In this document: in pieces, positions 55,026 through 64,000 of the stretch
Numbering within the stretch: position 1 is the first letter of the stretch
Layout of the letters: every line of letters starts with the position of its first letter
Assembly (NCBI GenBank): GCA_016191555.1
Contig: JACPVX010000068.1
Coordinates: 27,421 to 91,420 of the forward strand
Direction of reading: 5' to 3'
Source of the DNA: Bacteroidota bacterium
GTDB lineage: Bacteria > Bacteroidota > Bacteroidia > Cytophagales > Cyclobacteriaceae
DNA length: 64,000 nucleotides
Translations under genes and position numbers: made by a program
Notes under the pieces: generated by a model
Told to the model about the DNA's origin: nothing
Database searches by the model: none
The model's input: only the letters and a program-made list of their open reading frames with translations

Positions 55026-56549
55026 TTACTTCTCGGCAATCATCGCCAGAATCTCATCAATAAACTCGCGGGTGTTGCTTAGGCGGGGCACCTTGTTTTG
55101 TCCTCCCAGTTTGCCTCTGCGCTTCATCCAATTATAGAATGTGCCGTTGGCAACGCTTTGAACGATCGGAGCTACCAATGCAATATCGTGCGCACGCTTG
55201 GCATCGTAATCCGAATTCACTTTTCGCAAAGTGGTATCCAATACATCCGAGAATTTAGACAAATCCGAAGGCTGAATTTTAAATTCGATGATCCACTCAT
55301 GGCCGCCACGTTTGGATTTTTCCAGATAGATAGGAGCCGCAGTGAAATTATCAATCACAGCCCCGGTTTGTTCGCAGGCAGCGGTGATGGCTGTTTCTGC
55401 ATTTTCAATAATCACCTCTTCGCCAAAGGCATTGATAAAATGTTTGGTGCGACCAGAGATGCGAATGCGGTAAGGCGATTTGCTAGTGAACTTAATTGTA
55501 TCACCAATATTATATCGCCATAAACCGGCATTAGTGGTAATCACCATCGCGTAGTTTTTTCCTAACTCTACATCTTGCAACGCAATGGCATCGGGATATT
55601 CTTTGTCCAATTCCTCCATGGGAATAAATTCGTAGAATACTCCATAGTCTAACATCAGCAATAAGTCTTCCGAATCTTTTTGATCCTGAATACCGAAAAA
55701 TCCTTCGCTGGCATTATAGGTTTCCCAATACTTCATGCGATCGCTTGGTATCAGCGACTTGAAAAGATTTTTGTAAGGTTTGAACGCAACGGCCCCATGA
55801 AAGAAAACTTCCAGATTGGGCCACACTTCTAAAATTGAATTTTTCTTTTCTAACTCAACAATGTGTTGTAACAAAAGCACCGTCCACGTAGGCACACCGG
55901 CAATCTGAGTAACATCCACGCGAGCGGTTTCGCGCGCCAGCTTTTCAATTTTCTCTTCCCAATTATCCATCAATGCCACTTCCAAGCTTGGTGTGCGGAT
56001 AAACTCCGCCCATGGAGGCAGGTTTTGCATGATCACTGCCGATACATCACCATAGTGCGAAGAAGAAGTAGGATCATATTCGTTCACACGATAACTGCCA
56101 CCAACACCTAGTCCTTTGCCCGAGAATATTTTGGTATCCGGATAATTGTTGATGAAAATGGAATATAAATCCTTTCCCCCTTTGAAGTGACAATCCTCTA
56201 GCGCTTCTGATGTTACCGGGATGAATTTGCTCCGCGCGTTGGTAGTGCCGCTGGATTTGGCAAACCATTTTACTTCTGATGGCCACAAAATGTTTTGTTC
56301 GCCCCGCATCAGCCTTTCGATGTAAGGAAAGAGTTGCTCGTAGGTATGAACAGGGATGCGTTTTTTAAAATCTTCGTAGTTGACTAGGTCTTCGAAGGCA
56401 TACTTTTGACCGAACTCGGTGTAGCGCCCGGCTCCGATTAGCTTCTTCAATACTTCGTCTTGCACTTCATAGGGGTATTTCATGAAAAGCTCCATTTGGT
56501 GGATACGCTTTTTCATGACCCAGGCAAGGATAGAGTTTAGGATTTGCAT
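55026..56549 (-). CDS. GH3-family acyl-adenylate synthetase-like protein
   Basis: A 507-residue protein of the GH3 auxin-responsive promoter family, known in plants for linking acyl acids such as indole-3-acetate to amino acids, and common in bacteria with unknown substrates. It has the P-loop-like KSSGTTNARSKFIPV (about residue 90), the YNASEGFFGIQD region and a closing WMKRRGKLGGQNKVPRLS. It has its own promoter and no obvious partner operon. Confidence 0.85.
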   Translation of the reverse strand: MQILNSILAWVMKKRIHQMELFMKYPYEVQDEVLKKLIGAGRYTEFGQKYAFEDLVNYEDFKKRIPVHTYEQLFPYIERLMRGEQNILWPSEVKWFAKSSGTTNARSKFIPVTSEALEDCHFKGGKDLYSIFINNYPDTKIFSGKGLGVGGSYRVNEYDPTSSSHYGDVSAVIMQNLPPWAEFIRTPSLEVALMDNWEEKIEKLARETARVDVTQIAGVPTWTVLLLQHIVELEKKNSILEVWPNLEVFFHGAVAFKPYKNLFKSLIPSDRMKYWETYNASEGFFGIQDQKDSEDLLLMLDYGVFYEFIPMEELDKEYPDAIALQDVELGKNYAMVITTNAGLWRYNIGDTIKFTSKSPYRIRISGRTKHFINAFGEEVIIENAETAITAACEQTGAVIDNFTAAPIYLEKSKRGGHEWIIEFKIQPSDLSKFSDVLDTTLRKVNSDYDAKRAHDIALVAPIVQSVANGTFYNWMKRRGKLGGQNKVPRLSNTREFIDEILAMIAEK

Positions 56550-56562
56550 GCCAACGAAACCT

Positions 56563-56592
56563 CAAAAATAGCCCATATTAGCTAGGCGGCAA
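56563..56592 (-). promoter_or_regulatory. GH3 gene promoter (-33 TTG and -7 TATTTTTG)
   Basis: Minus-strand TTG (56590-56592), a 19-base spacer and TATTTTTG (56563-56570) form a full Bacteroidota promoter. It ends 13 bases before the GH3 ATG at 56549, and is the best promoter found in the window. Confidence 0.6.
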
Positions 56593-56618
56593 TAGGGAAG
56601 TAAGGTAATTGCCTAAAA

Positions 56619-57242
56619 TTACGAATTTGATAGCTGGGCTTGTTTGCGGTAAATCCAAATATTGCGCAGATACACTACCAGCCCAAGTGATTGTGCTACC
56701 AGCAGCACAGGTTCTCTTCGGAACACGGAATAAATCACCACCAAAACAGACGCAAATGCGCTGATCACCCAAAAGCCGAGTGGTAATAACGATTGCTTAG
56801 CTTTTTCAGAAAAATACCATTGGTAGAGATAGCGGCAGTTGAGTAGCAATTGCCCGCTGATGCCGATCACTAATAAAAACCAAGTGCCCTCGCCCAACGA
56901 AAAATCTAATTGGAGCTGAACAGCTGTGAAGGCAATGCCGGGAGGAACCAGGTAAAGCAACCATTGTACTGCTTTCGGAATTTTTATCCAGGCACCTTTT
57001 AGTTGCAGGTTGCGAATGTAGATGTAAAACGATATGCCTTGCCCGAGAAGAATTACGGCATCATGACGGATGAGCCCGTAGAGTAAAAAAAGAAAAGAGC
57101 CACACAAACTCAGTACCCAAAAAATGGTTGGTGATAGTACGCGCCCGGCTCGTTCGGATAAAATCCATTGTACCACCGAGCGCGCCCCAAACAAACCTTG
57201 AGCGAAAAAACCCAGCGCATAAATCCAGTACGACTGATCCAT
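56619..57242 (-). CDS. Membrane protein with two LAB_N repeats
   Basis: A 207-residue protein of about six helices in two halves. Each half resembles the LAB_N (lipid-A-disaccharide synthase N-terminal) unit: FFAQGLFGARSVVQWILSE with FWVLSLCGSFLFLLYG, and LLNCRYLYQWYFSEKAK with FWVISAFASVLVVIYS. LAB_N is usually a single unit fused to LpxB; here it stands alone and duplicated. It is 21 bases downstream of the metal efflux operon and may be its last gene. Confidence 0.8.
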   Translation of the reverse strand: MDQSYWIYALGFFAQGLFGARSVVQWILSERAGRVLSPTIFWVLSLCGSFLFLLYGLIRHDAVILLGQGISFYIYIRNLQLKGAWIKIPKAVQWLLYLVPPGIAFTAVQLQLDFSLGEGTWFLLVIGISGQLLLNCRYLYQWYFSEKAKQSLLPLGFWVISAFASVLVVIYSVFRREPVLLVAQSLGLVVYLRNIWIYRKQAQLSNS

Positions 57243-57263
57243 ATCTGCCGGAAAATGTACGCA

Positions 57264-58388
57264 TTATTCTTCGGTGTTTTTTAAGATGCTCAGCAAGGAA
57301 TACGTGCCGTTGATGACCATTTTTGATTGCGCTAACTCGGCAGGCAAGATCACTTCTGTAAAGTCGTTTTGCGATTTGCCCACTTGTACTTCTACCATCT
57401 CATAGTGAAGTGAACCTTTCTCTACAAAAACAAAATGTTGATTGTTATAAGCTACCACCGCTCCCGAAGGTAAAACAAGATGCTCGCTCGCTTCGGTTTC
57501 AATCAGTGCTTTGAAGTACAAGCCTGGAATTAAACTTTGATCTTCTTTTTCCAGATGGCAATGCACCCGCACGGTGCGATCGGGAGAAATTTCTTTACCA
57601 ACCAAAAATACCGTAGCCATTCGTTCGGAACTTTCATTCGAAAGCATCACCCGCACGCGTTGACCAATTTTTAAATTGGGCAAATCTTTTTCAAACACCA
57701 TGGCCTCTGCATGCAGATGTTCGGTGTCGACAATCTTAAACAGAATATCGGTAGGATTTACATGCATGCCGACATTGACGTTGACTTGCGTAACAAAACC
57801 GGAAATAGGAGACGCAATCGTGATGGTGTTTTTAATATCTCCTGCTTCTAAATTAGCCGAGTTAATTCCAATCAATTTCAATTTGGCACTCATGCCTTGT
57901 ACTTTGGCTTTGGTGCTTAGATAATTAGACTTCGCCAACTGCAAACTTTTGGCCGCACTTACATTTTCTTTCACTAACTCTTGCTGACGATTGTACTCCA
58001 ACTCCAAAAACTCCAATTGATTTTTGTTGAGCAGATAATCTTCTTGTAACTGAATGTAGTCTGGGTGTTCCATCACCACTATGGTTTGTCCTTTCTTTAC
58101 GCGCATGCCTTGTAAAATGTCGGTGGACTTTACAAATCCGCCTAGTGGTGCGGAGATGGTGACCATATTTTGTGGAGGCACATCGAGCATTCCATTGGCG
58201 TTGATCACACCACTCATGATCTTTTTTTCAGGTGAGCCCAATTTTATATCCAATAATTTGAATTGCTCTGTTGATAGCGTTACCACATTGCCTTCGTGAG
58301 TTGGTGCATCAACAGCGGGCTTATCAGAAGAAGAGCAACCCACCAATGCGATGAAAAGGAAGAGACTAAGTTTTGTTATTAAATTCAT
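57264..58388 (-). CDS. Efflux RND periplasmic adaptor (CzcB-like)
   Basis: A 374-residue membrane fusion lipoprotein with lipobox IALVGC (about residue 17). ATG 58388 is chosen for the lipoprotein signal. It has a biotinyl-lipoyl-like barrel (TISAPLGGFVKSTDIL), a coiled coil and the SPISGFVTQVNVNVGMHV segment, with beta-barrel sections toward the C-terminus. It should link the RND pump to the outer-membrane channel. The tolC-like gene lies 10 bases upstream. Confidence 0.88.
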   Translation of the reverse strand: MNLITKLSLFLFIALVGCSSSDKPAVDAPTHEGNVVTLSTEQFKLLDIKLGSPEKKIMSGVINANGMLDVPPQNMVTISAPLGGFVKSTDILQGMRVKKGQTIVVMEHPDYIQLQEDYLLNKNQLEFLELEYNRQQELVKENVSAAKSLQLAKSNYLSTKAKVQGMSAKLKLIGINSANLEAGDIKNTITIASPISGFVTQVNVNVGMHVNPTDILFKIVDTEHLHAEAMVFEKDLPNLKIGQRVRVMLSNESSERMATVFLVGKEISPDRTVRVHCHLEKEDQSLIPGLYFKALIETEASEHLVLPSGAVVAYNNQHFVFVEKGSLHYEMVEVQVGKSQNDFTEVILPAELAQSKMVINGTYSLLSILKNTEE

Positions 58389-58398
58389 GATCGTGCGA

Positions 58399-59625
58399 TT
58401 AAAATTTACCGAGTAAGTATTCAATTTTTAAGACAGACTGATTGTATTGTGTGAGCGACAACAAGTAGTTGCTTTTGATGCTGATCGCGCTTTTGAGAGA
58501 TTGAAGATATTCTACATAACCGATTTCACCGGCCTTATACGCTTTGCCTGATTGTGTAATGATCAGGTTGGCATTTTGTAATGCGCTGCTCTCGTAATAA
58601 AGTAAACTCGCCTCATTTTTAGCCAACTCTTTTTGCGCTTGCGCGAAATTGCTTTTCAAATTTGTTTCAAATTGTTCGGTTTCACTGCGAACGATTTCTT
58701 CTTGTATACCGGCTGATTTGGCACGTGCCAATTGCGGAGCCACCCACAAAGGAATACTCAACCCCAATTGTAATCCTGTAAAGCTTTTGCTGGAGGGAAA
58801 GAAAACATCTTGACCGTTGATGTTTTGAATTCCGGTAAGGCTTTGTGTGAAAAAGCCAACCGTGAAATCAGGTAGAAGCTTATCGTTTTCTACACGCTTG
58901 GCTTGTTTGCTCACGTTCACTTGTTGTTTCAGGTAGCTTAGTTGTGGATTTGTAATCCAATTGGAGGAATCGATCAACGACCGCTTGATTAATTTTTCGG
59001 AATGATACATTGGCTGCTCTGCTTTGAGCAATGCTTGCAAGCGAGTGGCCGCAATCTCCATATCGGTTTCATTGATCCGCAATTGGTTTTTCACTTCCAG
59101 CAGTTGACTCTCGGCTGTGGTTTTTTCCAGTAGATTGCTTTCACCCGTTTTGAAGCGCACAGCGGCTGCACGACTAAAATCTTGAAACAAACTGTCTTGC
59201 GATTGGAGTAGTTGGTGGAGCGCATCGAAATACAACAATTGCTCATAGGTAAACTTTACCTGATAGGCAATTTCATTTTGTACTACCAACAAATTCTTCT
59301 GACTTCCTGCAACGTGCTCCTTTCCCAACTTCACCTGATTGATTAAAGTAGTTGGAAACGGAATAGTTTGTGTAAACGTGTAGTTATCATCTTGCTGAAG
59401 GGAGTTGTATTGCCCATGCATCCACATCACATTCAGTTTACCAATATCGGTACCCGTCTTTTTTAATTGACGGTAGTAGTCGATGGAATACTCAGCCGCT
59501 TTTACGGATTGATTTTTTTCTAAAGCAATCTGCACTGCCTGTTGTTGCGATAGCGTTTGCGCATTCACAAAAAAAGTACTGACCGAAAAACAAATCAGCA
59601 GGATCCTAAAAATTTTTAAGTTCAT
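58399..59625 (-). CDS. Outer membrane efflux protein (CzcC-like)
   Basis: A 408-residue TolC-family protein. The start at ATG 59625 fits the signal peptide (ending FFVNAQ) and lies one base after the RND pump stop; ATG 59634 is an alternative. LSQQQAVQIALEKNQSV opens the mature part. It should be the outer-membrane part of a Czc-type metal efflux system, as it lies between the pump and adaptor genes. Confidence 0.88.
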   Translation of the reverse strand: MNLKIFRILLICFSVSTFFVNAQTLSQQQAVQIALEKNQSVKAAEYSIDYYRQLKKTGTDIGKLNVMWMHGQYNSLQQDDNYTFTQTIPFPTTLINQVKLGKEHVAGSQKNLLVVQNEIAYQVKFTYEQLLYFDALHQLLQSQDSLFQDFSRAAAVRFKTGESNLLEKTTAESQLLEVKNQLRINETDMEIAATRLQALLKAEQPMYHSEKLIKRSLIDSSNWITNPQLSYLKQQVNVSKQAKRVENDKLLPDFTVGFFTQSLTGIQNINGQDVFFPSSKSFTGLQLGLSIPLWVAPQLARAKSAGIQEEIVRSETEQFETNLKSNFAQAQKELAKNEASLLYYESSALQNANLIITQSGKAYKAGEIGYVEYLQSLKSAISIKSNYLLSLTQYNQSVLKIEYLLGKF

Positions 59626-59626
59626 A

Positions 59627-62600
59627 TTATTCATAAGAAGGTTTGTCTTTTTCAAAGTAAGTGTAGAGCACCGGAAGCACGACCAGTGTGAGCAGCGTAG
59701 CGGTTATTAATCCGCCAATCACTACGGTTGCGAGCGGCCGTTGCACTTCTGCACCCGAACCGTTGGAGAGAGCCATCGGCAAAAAACCCAGTGAAGCCAC
59801 AAGTGCCGTCATTAGTACAGGCCGTAGGCGCGTTTCGGTTCCCTCCTTTACAATTTCAGAAATCAATTTGCTTTCGTCTTTTTTCAGTCGGTTGAATTCG
59901 GCAATCAATACAATGCCATTCAATACGGCTACCCCAAACAATGCAATGAAGCCGACACCAGCCGAAATACTAAATGGCATATCGCGCAACCAAAGGGCGA
60001 AAACTCCACCAATAGCTGACAGCGGAATAGCTGTAAAAATCAGAAGACCATGCTTGAAGGAATGAAAGGTGAAGTAGAGCAATACAAAGATGAGAGCCAA
60101 TGCCAAAGGTACTGCTACCATCAAGCGCTGCTTGGCTTCTTCCAGATTTTTGAATGAACCTCCATACGTAGTGAAGTAGCCCGGTTCAAATTTAATTTCC
60201 TTCTGAATTTTTTGATCGATTTCTTTCACGATGCTCTGCACATCTCGGCCACGAATGTTAAAGCCCACGGCAATTCTGCGCTTGGCATCATCGCGTTGAA
60301 TTTGGTTGAGACCTGTTATTAACTGAACCGAAGCGAGTTCTTCCAGGCGCACTTGTTGTCCATTGCTGGCCGTGATATACAAGCCTCGTATATCGTCCAT
60401 CGATTTTCTTTTCTTTTCATCGAGGCGAATGACTAACTCAAATCGTTTTTCTTTTTCGTAAACCCAGCCGGCTCCTTCACCGGAAAAACTACTCCGAATC
60501 ACTCGGTTCACATCATCGGTGCTTAAGCCATACTGCGCAATTCGGTTGCGATCAAATTTGATTACATATTGTGGAAGCCCACCCATGGGCTCAATGTAAA
60601 TGTCCGCAGCACCATCTACTTGCCCTGCAATTTTTCCGATTTGATCGGCATAGCGTTCGAGCAGCTGAAGATCTTCTCCATAAATTTTTATGACCACATC
60701 TTGTCGAGCGCCCGTCATCAATTCGTTAAAGCGCATTTGAATGGGTTGCTGAAATCCGTAAAGCACACCCGGCATTTTTTCTTCCAGCTTCTTCGACATT
60801 TTTTCGGCCAACTCATCGCGTGTTTCTGCGCTGGTCCATTCGCTTTTGTCCTTTAAAACAATAATCAAATCGCTGGCTTCAATGGGCATCGGGTCAGTTG
60901 GAATCTCAGATGTTCCGATTTTACCAATTACTTCTTTCACCTCGGGAAAATGGTCGAGTAACACAAGCGAACTTTTTTGGGTAGTCTCAATCATCTGCGA
61001 AAGCGAACTGCCGGTGAGCAATCTTGTTTCTACAGCAAAGTCTCCCTCGTCCAGTGTAGGTATAAACTCGCCACCCAGTTGTAAGAACAGGAAAAGACTA
61101 GCGAGAAAAAACACAACGGAACTAATCACGATGATCAGTCGTCTGCGTAAAGCAAATTGAATGACTGGACGATAGCTGCGATGGAAAAACGCGATTAAGC
61201 GATCGGAGATGTTTTGTTTGTGATTGGTTTTCTTACTGAGGAAAAGCGAAGAAACCATTGGCACGTAGGTAAGTGATAGCACCATCGCTCCAATGATGGC
61301 AAATGCCACTGTCTGCGCCATAGGCCCAAACATTTTTCCCTCAATACCAACGAGTGATAGAATGGGCAAATAAACAATTAAGATAATGATCTGTCCGAAT
61401 GCAGCGGAGTGCATCATACTGTTAGCGGAGTGATTCACTTCTTCGTCCATTTGCTGCTGCGTAAGTCGAATGCCACTTTGCATTTTTGCTAAGTGATGCA
61501 GCGTGGCTTCTACAATGATCACCGCGCCATCCACAATCAATCCGAAGTCGATAGCACCCAAACTCATTAAGTTACCGGACACGCCAAATAAATTCATCAA
61601 GCTGATGGCAAACAACATCGCCAAGGGAATGACCGATGCTACTACAAGTCCTGCTCGAAAATTGCCCAGCATCAGCACCAACACGAACACGACAATCAAT
61701 GCACCTTCAGCCAGGTTTTTAGTAACAGTGCTAATGGCATTGTTCACCAATTTGGTGCGATCCAAAAATGGTTCGATCGTGACGCCTTCGGGTAGAGTTT
61801 TTTTGATTTGCTCGATGCGTTCTTTTACTTTTTTAATTACGAATGAAGAATTCTCGCCTTTCAACATTAGCACCAACGCTCCGACTACCTCGCCCTGATC
61901 ATTGTAGGTCATGGCTCCATAACGCATGGCGTGACCAAATTGCACCGTGGCAACATGGCTGATGAGCACGGGTAATCCGTTGTCTAAATTCTTAACTACG
62001 ATTTTTTCAATATCGGCAAGGCTTTCTACCAAACCTTCACTGCGAATGAAGTAGGCATACGGTTTTTTATCGATGTACGCGCCACCGGTGTTCTGATTGT
62101 TTTTTTCGAGTGCCGTGAAGATTTCGCTTACACTTACATTCATGCTGCGAAGTTTTTCAGCATCGAGCGCAATTTCATATTGCTTTACATGCCCACCAAA
62201 GCTGCTGACATCGGCTACGCCTGCGGTCCCGAGCAATTGCCTACGCACAATCCAATCTTGAATGGTTCGCAGTTCGGTAGGATTGTATTTTGATTCGAAT
62301 CCTTTTTTCGGTTTTAAGATGTACTGATAAATTTCACTCAAGCCGGTAGATAGCGGAGCCAACTCCGGATTTCCGGCTCCGGCCGGGATAGCACTTTTAG
62401 CAGAGGTGAGTCTTTCGTTTACTTGCTGACGAGCCCAATACACATCTGTGTTGTCTGTGAATACAATGGTCACAACTGAAAGCCCGAAGCGCGAGAAGGA
62501 TCGCATTTCGGTGATGTTGGGAATAGTGGCCATCGTTTGCTCAACCGGAAACGTAACGAGTCGCTCTACCTCGGGAGCGGCCAGAGATGGTGAAACGGTA

Positions 62601-62749
62601 AGCACCTGCACCTGATTGTTGGTGATGTCAGGCACCGCATCGATGGGCAATTGCGTGAGCGAATAACTGCCCCAGATTATTAGACAAAGTGTAAGAATAG
62701 AAATGATAATCTTATTCTTGACAGAAAATGAAATGATGCGACTAAGCAT
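59627..62749 (-). CDS. czcA: Heavy-metal efflux RND pump (CzcA family)
   Basis: A 1040-residue HME-RND proton/metal antiporter. It has the typical N-terminus (QLPIDAVPDITNNQVQVL), twelve helices and two periplasmic porter regions. Helix 4 carries DFGLIVDGAVIIVE, the HME-1/2 signature that favours divalent zinc, cobalt or nickel over copper/silver. ATG 62749 is preferred; a longer start would add a non-homologous leader. It is the second gene of the efflux operon. Confidence 0.92.
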   Translation of the reverse strand: MLSRIISFSVKNKIIISILTLCLIIWGSYSLTQLPIDAVPDITNNQVQVLTVSPSLAAPEVERLVTFPVEQTMATIPNITEMRSFSRFGLSVVTIVFTDNTDVYWARQQVNERLTSAKSAIPAGAGNPELAPLSTGLSEIYQYILKPKKGFESKYNPTELRTIQDWIVRRQLLGTAGVADVSSFGGHVKQYEIALDAEKLRSMNVSVSEIFTALEKNNQNTGGAYIDKKPYAYFIRSEGLVESLADIEKIVVKNLDNGLPVLISHVATVQFGHAMRYGAMTYNDQGEVVGALVLMLKGENSSFVIKKVKERIEQIKKTLPEGVTIEPFLDRTKLVNNAISTVTKNLAEGALIVVFVLVLMLGNFRAGLVVASVIPLAMLFAISLMNLFGVSGNLMSLGAIDFGLIVDGAVIIVEATLHHLAKMQSGIRLTQQQMDEEVNHSANSMMHSAAFGQIIILIVYLPILSLVGIEGKMFGPMAQTVAFAIIGAMVLSLTYVPMVSSLFLSKKTNHKQNISDRLIAFFHRSYRPVIQFALRRRLIIVISSVVFFLASLFLFLQLGGEFIPTLDEGDFAVETRLLTGSSLSQMIETTQKSSLVLLDHFPEVKEVIGKIGTSEIPTDPMPIEASDLIIVLKDKSEWTSAETRDELAEKMSKKLEEKMPGVLYGFQQPIQMRFNELMTGARQDVVIKIYGEDLQLLERYADQIGKIAGQVDGAADIYIEPMGGLPQYVIKFDRNRIAQYGLSTDDVNRVIRSSFSGEGAGWVYEKEKRFELVIRLDEKKRKSMDDIRGLYITASNGQQVRLEELASVQLITGLNQIQRDDAKRRIAVGFNIRGRDVQSIVKEIDQKIQKEIKFEPGYFTTYGGSFKNLEEAKQRLMVAVPLALALIFVLLYFTFHSFKHGLLIFTAIPLSAIGGVFALWLRDMPFSISAGVGFIALFGVAVLNGIVLIAEFNRLKKDESKLISEIVKEGTETRLRPVLMTALVASLGFLPMALSNGSGAEVQRPLATVVIGGLITATLLTLVVLPVLYTYFEKDKPSYE

Positions 62750-62841
62750 GTCGTATTTGTTGAAAAATGAAATAAATGGCAACTGCTTTTGTAAAGCAGG
62801 CTGAATTTTGAACCGGTAAGTAGAACTAACTTACGTTATGA

Positions 62842-63216
62842 TTAACAGGCTTTGGGCGGCTGAAAGATGGCGATCAGCGGTGAGTTGAAAGAAGATTCTT
62901 TGTAATGAAAAGAAGGTTGCGATAGAATGATCGGTGTGAGTTGTGCCACAGCGATTTTTACATCGGGCTCAGTAGCAGAATGCGCGCTGAAACAATGACC
63001 CGCGACTTTAAATGGCAATTCATTGTCGTGTTCATCGTGTGCTACATCGGTTTTGTAATGCATTTCTAAAAACTCCCAGAATGAAATGTCTTGTGCTAGT
63101 TTTTTGTGCTCCGAAAAATGTTCTAACAAAATAGGAAGGCGCAAGGCTTCATGCAATTCGGTAAACGAATTGATGTAAACCAACAGAAATAAAATAGAGA
63201 GAGAGCGCTTCAACAT
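62842..63216 (-). CDS. Small exported histidine-containing protein, efflux leader gene
   Basis: A 124-residue protein (ATG 63216 chosen for its hydrophobic N-terminus LKRSLSILFLLVYIN). The mature part has several His residues (ELHEAL, LLEHFSEHKK, MHYKTDVAHDEHD, AGHCFSAH), and a C-terminal Cys. Similar proteins often precede Czc/Cus operons in Bacteroidota in my memory, suggesting a periplasmic metal-binding or sensing role. It lies 92 bases before czcA and is probably co-transcribed. Confidence 0.7.
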   Translation of the reverse strand: MLKRSLSILFLLVYINSFTELHEALRLPILLEHFSEHKKLAQDISFWEFLEMHYKTDVAHDEHDNELPFKVAGHCFSAHSATEPDVKIAVAQLTPIILSQPSFHYKESSFNSPLIAIFQPPKAC

Positions 63217-63419
63217 GTCCGTCTGTGGTGGTAAAGGTATAAAACGATTCGCAAATAGATGCAACGGAACCTTCAATAAATGGAAATAGTGGTGATTTAA
63301 GGGTTTAATCGGTAAACAGGTATTCTCAAAAAGATGTAAATAATTGTCACGGTTCTGTAATCGTCAGTAACCATCCAACTAACTTGGCGTACTACTCATC
63401 ACTAACCAAACCCTCGTTT

Positions 63420-64000
63420 ATGATCTTTAATTACTTCTTGTTGTCGTTTCGCAATCTGGTGCGTCAGCGTGGCTATGCAGTGGTGAACTTGTTTGGATTA
63501 GCGTTGGGTTTGGCCGCAGCTCTGTTTATTCTTCTGTATGTTAAAGACGAACTCACCTTCGATACCATGCATCCCTATGCTGCGAACACGTATCGCATGG
63601 GATACAAAGTGCAGTTTCCCAATGGCAACTCGGAAGCCGCACCGTATGCACCGGCAGGCTGGGATAATTTTATTCAATCGAACTATACCGGAATCAAAGG
63701 CATCACCAGCTATGCATCGTGGGGCATGCCGACCAGCATCGGCTACGCACCCAAAGACCGCATCATTTTAACTGAAGATATTATTTGGGCGGAATCAACA
63801 ATTACCGACATCGTTTATTGTCCTATCATCAAGGGCGCGGCTACGAATCCGCTCAAAGAAATCAATTCGATGATTTTGACGGAATCTTCTGCCAAGGAGT
63901 TATTCGGAAACGAAGATCCTATCAACAAAACCGTCACGGTTTCGCATCAGGCTACCAACGGTCAGAATGTGGAAATGATCGTCACTGCGGTGATGAAGGA
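63420..64000 (+). CDS. MacB/FtsX-type ABC permease (truncated by window edge)
   Basis: An open frame from ATG 63420 to the window end, 193 codons. It has an N-terminal cytoplasmic elbow (FNYFLLSFRNLVRQRGYAVV), a membrane helix (NLFGLALGLAAALFILLYV) and the start of a MacB_PCD periplasmic domain (DTMHPYAANTYRMGYKV ... LTESSAKELFGNEDPINKTV). Bacteroidota carry many such permeases, usually about 780-800 residues with two copies of the module. The rest and its ATPase lie outside the window. Confidence 0.85.
   Translation, partial: MIFNYFLLSFRNLVRQRGYAVVNLFGLALGLAAALFILLYVKDELTFDTMHPYAANTYRMGYKVQFPNGNSEAAPYAPAGWDNFIQSNYTGIKGITSYASWGMPTSIGYAPKDRIILTEDIIWAESTITDIVYCPIIKGAATNPLKEINSMILTESSAKELFGNEDPINKTVTVSHQATNGQNVEMIVTAVMK

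Noticed and set aside
1..64000. tRNA, rRNA, CRISPR and transposon genes
   Set aside because: I looked for tRNA-like T-loops, spaced direct repeats and transposase motifs by eye and found none convincing; a covariance-model search would be needed to exclude small RNAs.

Overview
The window comes from a member of the Bacteroidota, most likely of the order Cytophagales. The evidence is a GldJ-type gliding lipoprotein, an STN/CarboxypepD_reg TonB-dependent receptor followed by a DUF4249 lipoprotein, several DUF3857 secreted proteins, rbfA next to a LolE-like gene, tatC next to rpiB, many signal peptides ending in AQ, weak or absent Shine-Dalgarno sequences, and promoter -7 boxes of the TAnnTTTG type. 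It looks like ordinary chromosome. I saw no rRNA, convincing tRNA, transposase, integrase or CRISPR array.

Layout. At 1-95 is the start of a truncated minus-strand secreted protein. At 235-7054 is a CecR/YbhGFSR-like drug exporter operon: TetR regulator, TolC, lipoprotein adaptor, two ABC ATPases and two ABC-2 permeases, with a palindromic REP-like element between the permeases. At 7184-12083 are small membrane and secreted proteins, a Rieske protein and an M20 amidohydrolase. At 12091-19949 five minus-strand genes run nearly end to end: TonB receptor, DUF4249 lipoprotein, MG2/plug-like protein, DMT transporter and double-YCII protein. At 20016-30477 are mostly housekeeping genes: SNF2 helicase, LolE-like permease, rbfA, a polytopic protein, rpiB, tatC, glyA and an LpxL-like acyltransferase. 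An SDR enzyme follows at 30529-31335.

At 31338-41454 five DUF3857/transglutaminase-like secreted paralogues lie in two divergent arms. Only the outermost minus-strand copy keeps a catalytic-looking Cys/His/acid set. At 41477-49554 are radA, a THUMP-like methyltransferase, mfd, two small conserved-looking genes and a gldJ homologue that ends in a clear terminator. At 49601-57242 are a ComF protein, an S9 peptidase, an AbgB-like M20 hydrolase, a GH3-family protein with the best promoter in the window, and a duplicated LAB_N membrane protein. At 57264-63216 is a CzcCBA heavy-metal efflux operon headed by a small His-containing exported protein. A MacB/FtsX-type permease runs off the right end.

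The most unusual parts are the DUF3857 array with decayed catalytic residues, the TonB receptor/DUF4249/MG2-plug operon, the REP-like element inside the exporter operon, and the short 10-bp periodic repeat at 7541-7580. None is proven to be a new system. Starts were moved downstream where a signal peptide, a promoter or an upstream stop supported it. Family names come from recognised motifs and memory, not from searches.
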